Source of the DNA: Rhododendron vialii
Taxonomy: Eukaryota; Streptophyta; Magnoliopsida; Ericales; Ericaceae
Assembly: GCF_030253575.1 (NCBI RefSeq)
Contig: NC_080559.1
Coordinates: 10,967,501-11,031,500, forward strand
Direction of reading: 5' to 3'
DNA length: 64,000 nt
Positions 45,715 through 56,357 of this stretch are shown here, piece after piece. The translations under genes were made by a program, and so were the position numbers. The notes beneath the pieces were generated by a model. That model had not been told where the DNA came from, searched no databases, and worked only from the letters and a program-made list of their open reading frames with translations. The first letter of the stretch is position 1. The number at the start of each line of letters is the position of its first letter.

Positions 45715-46020
45715 TTAAAAAACTTTTACATAGGGAGTGAGTATCCAAAAGAACATTGGCCAAAAAAGTCTCAGCATCCATTGGTCTTTTAAGCCCAGCA
45801 AAATCACAACCTCTTTGATTCCTCTACCAGCAACACATTGCAATACTTCCACACCTGCAAAAGCCTCCACGAAAGCAGCTAAATGAGCAAACAGAACCCC
45901 CTCTGATTGGTCTTGTTTATGTTCTACCCAGGTTGCAGCACCTTGCCAATCCAAGCTCTCCATCCTGAAAGTTACAAACAAATGTTGCCTCGAAGTAGAA
46001 GTCTTGTTAGTTGCATTCAA
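45715..46020 (-). CDS. Unrecognised open frame (101 codons)
   Basis: Protein-like composition (MESLDWQGAATWVEHKQ, LFAHLAAFVEAFAGVEVLQC) and an acceptor-like TTTCAG before the internal Met suggest an exon fragment. I do not recognise the family. A second frame stays open past the stop, so it may be a decayed exon. No flanking exon was identified. Confidence 0.25.
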   Translation of the reverse strand: MNATNKTSTSRQHLFVTFRMESLDWQGAATWVEHKQDQSEGVLFAHLAAFVEAFAGVEVLQCVAGRGIKEVVILLGLKDQWMLRLFWPMFFWILTPYVKVF

Positions 46021-48489
46021 GGCAATTCCATAATCGTCAAGAGAGAGAGAGAGAGATAAAACACAAGTTTAATAGTGATAATGGGTTAATTATCAGGCAC
46101 CAACATATTTAAACGAGTTTAACAAAAAGTATGTCTCATGAAAGAAGTTGTTGCTTCTACAATATCAAAGCCGGTCACCTGAGCAGACCATTTACCCTCG
46201 TCAAATCCAATGGGTACTTCTCAAATAATTGCAGTCAAGAATCAAAAAATACTAATTGTTAGGAGAGTCCTGATGGCTTGTAGCAGAATTGGAAGCAATC
46301 CTGCAAAACTTCTTTCTCATTCTCATCGAATGATCCATCTTAACGGATGGAAAAATTTCTTTCTATTTCCCATTATTGAAAATTAGCACTGAAACTCACA
46401 GACTAGAACTTGAGATACATCTCGTCTTAATCAAATAGAGTGACCAGATTACTCAAAATTGATAAGTGAAATCAAAGTACGACCTACAGCCTTAGTTTCG
46501 GCAACTTACAGTTTCCTGTGGAGTACCCAAGAATCTGAAAAACATGTGCAAACCTTGTACTAAGCAATGCCCTTTAAGGTTTAAGATAACAAATCAGTCA
46601 AAAATGAAGTCCAACAAGTCGGCCATATGAAAGTTGACAACTTGACATTATTCTTGAGGACGACCAACATCTTCCGAATTTAAAATTTTAAGCATTTTTG
46701 TGAAGATCTAGATAGATACTTCTCTGATTGAAGCATAATTCGTACATACTTCTCCGATTGAAGGTGTTTATCAATCCACTGAGACAACAAAGAAAAATCA
46801 TACACGTGGTCAAACAACTCACCAACGCGTATACAAAGAATTACTCCGTACAATACAAAACTGGCAACAAATGGACCTTTTCAAATGTAGGCGGTGACAA
46901 GGGATCCTGTCGAAAAATAGATATACAATATAAAACTTGACTCCATCAAACTGCACCTTTAATGACTCGGTAAATCCATTCTCTTGGATCATTGGCTTAT
47001 TTCACTCATCAAACAATTGAATTCGACGGTAAAACCTATAGATTGTCACACGACTCACACCTTCAACGAATTTTCCTTTTTCCATCAGCACATGGTCAAA
47101 CCAAAAGAAAAAAGACAACACAAGAAAAGGGAGACATATATAAGAAGTCTTCATACCTCTTCTTCCCCTGTTGGCATTTTTCCGAACACGTAATCGGCGA
47201 ATAAGTGTTTTCGGCTGACGGTTTTTCTAGTTCTTTTATGAATCACCAACCAGGCCTATCAGCCAAAATAGTGGACAGAATCATATCTACTTAAAGCAAC
47301 ATTTCTTCTAAGTTCTAACTTTCATCAAACAAAAACTCCATAAAATTAGCAAAACACGATTGTATCTCGAGAGATAGAGGCCTTTTGGCCATAACCAAAA
47401 CAAAAGCAAAGAAATTTGTGCGTGATATATACCAGTAGAAAGTGTTGAGCCTCTGCTCATCCAACTAATATACTCCGGCGGCTTTATTCCCACTCTTGTA
47501 GATTTCCAATTCCATCTCAGATCGCCAGCCACTTGTTCGTTCGTCGGTCAATTTGTCTCTTTTCCCTCCACAAATTGAAGATCTAAATACATCCCTACCA
47601 AGACAATCCATGGGAGATTCAACAAATTGCGGGAGCAGGTTTAAAAATTCAGAGCAACTCTACAATTGTAGGTGTCCAAGTAAATTAACACATCAAAATT
47701 TAATACAAGTTCCAGAATCAAAGAATACACTATCCTAATCACCGTGCAGAAGAAATGAATAGTTGGATTAAATAAAGGAAAATGGGGAAGTAAATCAAAA
47801 CCTTAAAAGGGAGATGGGAATGCGAAGGAAAACGGTAAAAGGGAGAGTGGATGTTTGAGAAGAGAGTCCCGTCGTGAGTGTCAGTGTGCCTTAAAAGAAG
47901 GGAGAACGGTACGTTTGAGTGGGCCGGCCTTTCCCGCCGAGCAGTTGGTAGAGGAGAGGAAAAGTTGAGGTTGCCAGGGTGGTTTTCTGCGAGTTGATGT
48001 TGCAGATTGATGTAATGAAGTTCCCGAACTACCTAACAATTACTCTCTTTTTATTCACTAGCTAGTGACGGGATCGCGCGCAAGGCAAAAAGAAACCTTT
48101 AGATTTAGTAGAGGATGTGAACATTTTCTATTTAAGAACATCCGTAGAAAAGAAAATGGAGCATAAAAGGAGGAAACACTAGCAAGAGTATATTCTTGCT
48201 TACATCATATATTGCTTACATCACACCTTACTTTACATCAATAATACTACACACTTACGACAACACATATTTATCACCACTCAGGAAGGTTCCCGAAAGG
48301 TGGTACACATAATTAGACTTACTATTCCACCTGTGATACATAATTCACTCATTCCTAAAGGAATGACATGACTAAAAGTAAAGCACTATTTTTACTTTAT
48401 TTCACTTCACACTTTATAGTACTACTACATCCATATACAAATTGAATAAAATTACAATTACCACAACGTCCAACTGGGAAGTAGCCTGC
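46021..48489. other. No gene recognised
   Basis: Short frames only. 47440-47600 on the minus strand holds a 48-codon frame (MDCLGRDVFRSSICGGKRDK) followed by a GT donor-like site. It may be a leader exon, but no downstream exon could be linked. Confidence 0.35.
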
Positions 48490-48518
48490 CTGGCTCATCA
48501 ATCTAGCTTGCATTGCCA

Positions 48519-48544
48519 TGTTGTGTGTGTGTGTGTGTGTTGGT

Positions 48545-48577
<33 letters not shown>
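48519..48577. repeat. (GT)n followed by 33 G
   Basis: A GT microsatellite (48520-48540) and an uninterrupted G tract (48545-48577) fill the RecA relic's intron between the last two exons. Length is uncertain for technical reasons. Confidence 0.95.
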
Positions 48578-49050
48578 CGCGGGGGGCATACCCCATCTCA
48601 CCATCGAGTTCACCTTTGGGTACAAGGGCGGGCAGCAACCTGTCACAGCCAAAACACTGATTAAAACACAACAAAAGATCCAAAATAGGACTAAGTATAT
48701 AGATCAACAAAATGGACTCATAGGCTGCGATTGTTGTTGGTTAGTATATATATGAATTACAGTTAAGCACATTTACTCCAAAATAATTTCAGCATTCATG
48801 ATAAATTAACAATTTTAAAGTATATATGTATTTTAATAATTAGCTATTTGGACAAGCTTGCGCACCTTGACTATATTCATTATCATATGTTCATCATCTA
48901 TTCTTCTATTACTAACTCTACTATTACAATTTTGGGGACAAAAAGTATACAAATGCAATGCGGGGGTAGACTCAAACCCATGAATAGTATAAAAATCAAG
49001 ATACATACTACTATTTTCTACTGCCTTTTGAAAAGAAGAAAAAAAACACA

Positions 49051-49164
49051 TTTTCTACTCTGCCTGTTGGGGGAATATATATATATATATTCTACTCTGC
49101 CTTTTGATTTTCTACTCTGCCTGTTGGGGGAATATATATATATATATTCTACTCTGCCTTTTGG
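49051..49164. repeat. 57-bp tandem duplication
   Basis: TTTTCTACTCTGCCTGTTGG, GGGAATATATAT and TCTACTCTGCCTTTTG occur twice in direct order (starts 49051 and 49108), nearly identical. Inside a RecA relic intron. Confidence 0.9.
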
Positions 49165-50037
49165 GAAAAGGCAGGCAGAAAGAACCTGCAGGAGAGCATG
49201 GGCAAAGTCTCGAACCTGCCACCTCTTGTTAAGAAAGAGAGTACTTTAACACTACACTAACAACAACTCCTTACATGCATTCAACATAAATAATATATAT
49301 ACAAAACCGAAAAAAAATAAAATTTAAAGGGCGTATGGTGGATCCGCCTTCAAGAGCATGGCTCAGCATCTACAAAAAAAACACAGTAACCTGCACCCAT
49401 ATAAAACTCTGAATCAACGGAAGAAACTGATTTTATAACCAACTACAAAGGATATATATATACCTTTCATCAAGAAGACAAACAATAAAATACAATACAT
49501 ACGTGTCAATGATAGATATTCAAACTAAGAGCTAGCCTGCACAAGCTACCAGTTTGTCCTATTATATCTTATTCATCTTACAATTATGCTAAGAGACTTC
49601 TCCCCTTGTATCAATCACGGAATATTCGTTAGGCCGTCCCCCCCGTCCATCCAAAAGAAATAAAATCACGGACAAACAATTGAGTTAGTTAATTATTTTA
49701 TGTCCGTCTGTTCTTGTAGCCAGATTTTGGTCAATGGATTTCGCAAAAGAAGAAATAAGAAAAACTAAAGCACTTGACTACGTACGTTAACTTCATGTCG
49801 ACTGAAAAGGTAGCCATTCATTTGTGACATACACATGGAAAGCGGCGAGCATTATTAGAACCAAAAAAGGCGAAAGAAGTGATTAATTGGATCCCAAACC
49901 AATCCTGCACTTCAGAGTTCAAACAATCAAAAAAATATAACTTGAATAGGACAAGAATGTTACGCATCAGACATCTCATCAACAAATTCAGCCAATCATC
50001 CATACTATGTCTTTGATGATTCAGATAACGTTAATTA

Positions 50038-50040
<3 letters not shown>

Positions 50041-50099
<59 letters not shown>
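50041..50099. repeat. (TA)n microsatellite, about 29 units
   Basis: Uninterrupted TA repeat in the RecA relic, 23 bp from the end of the Walker A exon. Confidence 0.97.
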
Positions 50100-50101
<2 letters not shown>

Positions 50102-52092
50102 TATCTCAAAGAGCTAGTAACCTCCTTGCTTCTGTGCTTCGGCAATTACATGGAGAGCAAGGGTTGTTTTCCCAGAAGCTTCAGGACCGTACGTATATCT
50201 TCACAACACGCCCCTGCAGAAATCCAGTAAGACATTAAGCAGCCAGGAAAAAAAGAAAAAAGATTCCTTGGGATCACAATTCTGTCTTCTGCCAACTCTC
50301 TGTGCAGAGAAATAGAACAGATTTACACACAATACAGCCATACAATTAAGCTACAACGTACAAAATAATATGCTTGTATGTGTCGGGCAGCATATAAACA
50401 TCGAATTTCAAGCATTTAGTACATACGGATACGGCCTGTAATGTGTCTCAGATTGGAAAGAACAATTAGAACTGAATACATGGAGTCGGTGATCCAAGCC
50501 TATACAGTTGAGTTGTAGCAATACAAGATAACAATACCTGTCACAGCAACATAATCCTAACAAGTAAACAAAATGTCCAAGAATGGTGACCGATCGAGCT
50601 TATGGTTCCAATATAGGTAGAGGAAGAAACTGGCAAATCATCTAATTCAATCTGACAATCACAGTCAAACTCTACAATGCATGAACTAAAGTTATTTGAA
50701 ATTACTTACTACATTAGTTTGGTATCTCATCTGCACAAGCAAACAGAAAGTGTACGCGCGTATTAACATATCAATGGTTTGGCTTAATAATTAATATGCG
50801 TGGATTAGTGTGTTTCCCTTTATTCAAATTTTTCGCATTCGTTAGTTTTGCGTCAATTTTTTGTAGATTATTGGTTTGTCTTGACGAGAGAAATTTAATT
50901 ATTTATGATTATGTTCAACGCAGATTTTTTTTAATAAATAAAGACAAATACGAAAAAATCTCTTTTTTGTATGAGGAAAGGCTTGGTGTATTTTGAGTGG
51001 ATATATAGGTGGATGAATCTGGAACCTGTAGTGGATTGGGAGGTTATGTATATAACCTTTATTTCTAGCAGTCGCACAAAAGTGGTTCGAGTCTACGAAT
51101 TCCGGGGCAATGTCAAATAGAAATCGAGATATGGTACTCCAAATTCCTTTGGGATTCATTGCCACATCTTCATAGTAACATAAGGAGGACCCTCAGCTGC
51201 CTCTGGGAGCATTCTACGAACTATGCACAATGGATCACTTAAATTTTGGATTATTTTTGTTATTTAAAAAAAATATCTATGTGAACATAATTTTTACTTT
51301 TTAGATTTCTTTCTTTGAGACGAACCAATAATCCAGAAAAAAAATTCATGCAAAACTAACAAATGCAGAAAAAATTTGAATGAATACAAAAAAAAAAAAA
51401 AAAAACCAACAAGGATTATTAAGCCAAACCAGGCCACGGTAGTTCAATAAAAATATTAGTTACAGAAAATGTTGGACAGTAGCTGCCAGCAGAATGGAAT
51501 ATTCCCGTCGCCCAAGAAAAAAACAAAAGAAGCAATTATATATTTCATCAAAACGTGTGGCCAGACAACACATTTGAGTCTTTGACACATTGCCTAAATG
51601 CAAAACAAAAAACAGTCGAAGAACAACCAGAAACTGTATTAATACTCGTTATTCGACAAATTCGCAGCACCGAAAACAAGTAGTCATTTAAATTCCAACT
51701 GCTAAAGGATACCTTTGGAAGTCCACCAATCCCCAGAGCCATATCCAAAGAAGAAGATCCTGTAGACACCACTGGAACTTGTCTAGCTAGGAGAGACAGA
51801 CCTACCTAACCACATGATAGATCCCTTCCAAATGAGGTAGTGATCTGATCCAATGCTTGTTGTAAGGCCAGCTCTTTCGTGGACAAATTCTCTTCATTAG
51901 AATCACTCCCTTCTGATTTAGATTTCCTTCTACCTTCAACCAGGCATAAAGATGACAATAATAATAATCAGGGATGAATGATGCAAGAGGGAAAGAGAAC
52001 AAATTAATTGCATCCATGTTGCTTGCAATAGTACCTTTAGTAGAAAAGCTGCATATATTGGAAGGTGGTACTAATAGCCCTATTCTGCAACC

Positions 52093-53431
52093 CTGCCAAA
52101 TAAAAGTTGAGTTAAAAAGTGGCATGTACTTCCAATCGCATGTTCTGCCGTCGTTCTTAAGATTCACAATGAATGCAGGAGTCTGAAACATGCAATTTTT
52201 TAACTTCGTGTTTCTAGTTCCCTCAATCCAAAATGTTCCTCCCTTTTTACCGCAAAATTTTATGCTGAATATGTTTCCAGTTGAAAGTTGCAAGGACAAA
52301 TGCAATTTCATCTTCAGATCAAAAACAGATAATATGGACATTTAACTAGGTTATGAGACCTACACACATGGACAAAATGTGCAAATTCAAGTTTCCGTTT
52401 GACCCCAAAAAAAAAAAAAAAATTTGTGTAAATTCATGGTTGGATATGATGTGGACAATGGAAGCCATTTGTGTTCAACTAATACCTCATCTCATTGTAA
52501 AGAACTTTGCCAGGAAAGTTTGACGCACTAACTTAACAATTCCAATGCTTCATCCAACCCACGATTTTGGAAAAAGTACATTACAAATTTTTCACAAAGG
52601 GTAAATCCCTAGAAGAATGATTGCAACAAGAATTTGGTAACTTTCAAACAGAAAAATAGTAAATAAATCTATCAACATACTCCCATAGTTCCAAATCGAG
52701 AGTCCATTGTCCCATTTTGGGTTGTTCCAAAATGGAAGAAAAAATTTGGTGATTTTTCAAAAGTTTCCCTCACATGTGAATATAAGTGTTTTAAAGTAAG
52801 TAAAATATAGGAGTAATGATGAAAATGATAGATATTATAGATGTAATCATTCCATGTTTTCTTAAATAGTTGAAATTCTCAAAAGGAACTTTCAATTTAG
52901 AATAGAATGAATACTTATTAGCAATTGGAAATCCCCAATTCAGATGCTTAGAACTGTCTAGCTAGAATCTAGCTTTCAGAAACAAAACAAAAGGAAACCA
53001 GAGAGAAACCATGAATAACGGCTTCGCACAATTTCATCCATTCATTCGCACAGTCAAAATTAATTGTTATCGGTCATAATTGGTTTTCAATCAAGACCGT
53101 CCAAAAATGTCCGATTTAGCGCCATAAATCCTGTAAAAGTTTTCTTTACGGGTCTGTAAAAGTCTTCTTTACGGGTCGCTCCGAAGAAGCCTCGCCATTG
53201 GACTTTCTAAAAAAAAACTCTCAAATTATTTCCACAGTCCACTGCACCACGCAAAATCCTCTTCGGAATAGCTTATACACGCACACCTATACGTATCGAC
53301 TGCATAAAAAGGGATAAATCAGAGTCCGCACCAAAATCCATTTCGTAATCGGAGTAAGAACGTACTGCTCAAATCGAAGAAAGAACTAGTTTACACGTGC
53401 GTCGAGTAGATGTATAGTCTCATCGAGGTCT
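52093..53431. other. No gene recognised
   Basis: The minus-strand frame 52341-52093 is intron or leader of the RecA relic. 52680-52910 has degenerate MITE-like character (TACTCCCATAGTTCCAAA) without clear inverse ends. Confidence 0.4.
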
Positions 53432-53440
53432 TGCAAATAC

Positions 53441-53829
53441 CAGAAATCCTATTGGTACCGACGAGACCATAGGGAAAATGCACCGACGGCCACCGGACGG
53501 CAGATCCGAGCCGTCCAAAAATTTTAAAAAATAAAGCCGAGTGGGCCTACGCGAGAATCAATGGCATCCGAGGTGTATAGGGTACTTGATCCGAGCACCC
53601 ATTTTTCGTGTATATTTGTATATACGTGTATATACACAAAAAAGGGGTGCTCGGATCAAGTACCCTACACACCTCTGATGCCATTGATTCTCGCATAGAC
53701 CCATTCGGTTTTATTTTTTAAATTTTTGGACGGCTCGGATCGGCCGTCCGGTAGCCGGAGATGGCCTTCCGGTGGCCGTCCGTGCATTTTCCCTACGGTA
53801 CCGTCAGTACCAATAGCAGTACTCAATAC
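53441..53829. mobile_element. Long-armed MITE, MULE type
   Basis: Arms of about 160 bp: TATTGGTACCGACG, GGGAAAATGCACCGACGGCC, GAGAATCAATGGCATC and GGGTACTTGATCCGAGCACC are answered by their inverses around a short TATACGTGTATA centre. A perfect 9-bp direct repeat TGCAAATAC lies outside (53432-53440, 53830-53838), fitting a Mutator-like insertion. No coding. Confidence 0.87.
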
Positions 53830-53838
53830 TGCAAATAC

Positions 53839-54029
53839 ATACCAGGAGAGCATTCCGCGGGAGTGTTTTTTAGGGTTTATGGTTTTTCCTTTCTCTACAG
53901 TGATATAAGAATAAATAAATAAAATAAACAAAAGTTGACACATCAGCTTTTGATTATTCACTTAAGAGATTGTTGAGCTTTACAATGATTACTTCTAGTC
54001 CATAACCAAAATAAGATATTCACTACAAT

Positions 54030-54071
<42 letters not shown>

Positions 54072-56357
54072 TTCCCTCCATTTACGTCTTTTCTTTTTTT
54101 GCAAAAATATATTGATTCCCTTTTTTAATTTTGGAAAAAAATTTGTGACTTTCTTCCCTCCTATTATGAATTTTTTTGAAGGGAAAAAAATAGAAATGAG
54201 AAAGAAGAGTGAAATACCTTAATCCAGCGATGATGGGTTGAATTGTAGATGATCGAGAGATATGAATTTCACTTTTAGAGGGAAATAAAGAGAAATAATT
54301 TGTGGGTGAAGTGAAAAATATATAGAGTAGGCGAAGAAGAGAAGAAAATACAAGTTGAAACTTGCGTGTATACAAATTTTGGAACTAGTTAACTTATGTG
54401 GTGTGGTCCACAAATTTTGATTATTGAAAAATGTTACTAATTTTGGTTATTCAAAGTCCAAAATTTGATTATTTCTAAGGATGTTAAGTTTGATTATACC
54501 ATTGTGAGCCATTTTTTGCACTAACATTATTAACTTTAAAAATAATTGGCTTTTGATTATACCACTGTGTATGTCCTAATCTCTTTCTCTTTTCTTTTTC
54601 TTTTTTGGACACACCGACTAAGCTTGACCATTTTTTTTTTTGAGAAAAAACTTTTTAACGGAGGATTTCGTGAACAGTTATTTACGGAGGTGAATTGCGA
54701 TCGTCCAAGAGTGTTTTGAACGGTTCGAATGTTAATGAAATTTTTCAGGAGAATAGTTAAAGTCGAAATTAAAGGCCGAGATCGCGCGGCTCCGTGAATG
54801 AGAGATTCACGGAGCCTTCGTGAATAAGCCACACATGCTCAAAAAAGTAGTACTTATTTGGAGAGAAGTAGCTTATTTTTTGAATTAAAAGTGGTGTATT
54901 GTGAAAGAGTGACCTGTCTTGGGAAGTGTGAATAAGTACTTATTTTTTTAAGAAGTGAATGTGGAACGGATTACTCTTTTGAAATTGAGCATAAGTACTC
55001 GTATATACCTACGCAACAAGAAAATACTCCTCCTATAATGTAATGACATAATTATTACTCCCCTCCTTTCAAATTGTTGTATCTGTTTCATTTTTGGGAC
55101 CTTTCAAAAAATTGACTGTATTTCACAATGTATAATATCTTTATAATTTTGGAATTCTTATTTAACAAAATTAATGGAGTTCATCAAACAAGATCCATAT
55201 TAGATATAAAAGATTTAGACAATTTTTCCAGAGATCCAAAGAAAGAAACAGGCACGGACGGGGGAATAGTTTTGTCAGGGGAGATTATTTATTTTTTCAT
55301 CAAATTTTCTTTTATCCAATAATCTCGTGTTTCATAAAACATCATTCCAGATAAATGCAAAAAATAACACCAAAAACCTTGTGTGGATTGAGGATCTAAT
55401 TAGTTTTTAAATTTTGTTCATCTTGATCTTAGTATTTTTGTCAGCCATCTTGATCTTACTTTTCAATGTGGTAAAGAATGTTGAAAACTCTCTTCAAAAG
55501 TGCGTAAAAATAAGTTACCTCAAAAATCAATCTAAAAGATAAATAGGTTTTGTGTGGAGACCCTCAAGTTCTTAACCATTGGAAGTTGCTTGACCAAGTT
55601 CCAAAATGACAAACCAATGGAGGATTTCCACCACAGGGTCATTCATTGAGTTGTTATTTTCTATTTGTCAATGAATAAGACGGCATACACTACCCCTTCC
55701 CCAGACCTCGTAACGATGGAAGCCTTGTGTATTGGGTTAGCCCTCTACTACAATTATTATTTTTTTTTTTTAGAAATTGAAAACTTCATTGATATCAATA
55801 AGAGAGTACAATCATCGGAATGCGGGGCAATGAAACTAAAAGAAATAGAACCCCTTTTTTTTTTTGGCAAAAGAAACCATTTATTTGAAATCCACCAAAA
55901 TTCCCTCGTATGGTTATTTTACTGGAAATTCGTCTCTCAAGATTAGGCCTTGCTAATTACCATTCCAATCAAACAACCTAATAAAAAGCAAGGAAATTGA
56001 AGTTCCAATGTTGGACAACCCATTCCATTCGAGTAATGTCCAAAAACACATTGGAGATAGATGGAGTATCATGGTTTGTCACTGCTAAAACTGCAGGAGT
56101 GATTTTGTGAACACACAATGCCGGAGACATGAGCAAGACAAAGATATTTCCTCAACCAAGATGTAGTTATGCATCAAAAGGTTCTACACACAAGGCTGCT
56201 TCGTCACTTGAGAAAATCGAACTCGTTTCACAATCAAACGCAACATGAAACAACTCTTCCATAATACGAGCAGAACTGCGAGAAACCATATCCAGATCTT
56301 AGGTGCTAAAGTTACAGACAGTTTAACAATGTTCTTGAACAATCTTCACCATAATGC
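53839..56357. other. No gene recognised; short repeats
   Basis: Contains a (CT)n tract (54032-54064). 55057-55275 has loosely inverted, MITE-like ends (CTCCCCTCCTTTC against GACGGGGGAATAG). The last 100 bases before 56358 are probably the 3' UTR of the bS16 gene. Confidence 0.4.

Larger units (their letters stand above)
48490..52092 (-). pseudogene. Mitochondrial-type RecA homologue, pseudogene
   Basis: Six exon remnants in gene order on the minus strand: 52092-52035 (end of transit region, CSFSTKG), 51933-51713 (STKELALQQALDQITTSFG, then VPVVSTGSSSLDMALGIGG), 50214-50122 (Walker A, EASGKTTLALHVIAEAQKQG), about 49390-49350 (VDAE block), 48639-48592 (LVPKGELDGEMG) and about 48520-48490 (MAMQARLMSQ). 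Splice sites are mostly kept. Plant RecA proteins promote strand exchange and keep organellar genomes stable. Breaks: a one-base loss near 51827, three 4-bp tandem duplications (near 51783, 50190 and 48630), one extra base near 49358, and missing later exons. The best match from memory is the RECA3 type; RECA2 is possible. Confidence 0.9.

Noticed and set aside
48442-48755. Gly-rich and Pro-rich frames around the G tract
   Set aside because: Produced by the homopolymer and GT repeat; only the RecA exon blocks in the minus frame are meaningful.
52680-52910. Possible MITE starting TACTCCCATAGTTCC
   Set aside because: No matching inverted end or target duplication could be found.
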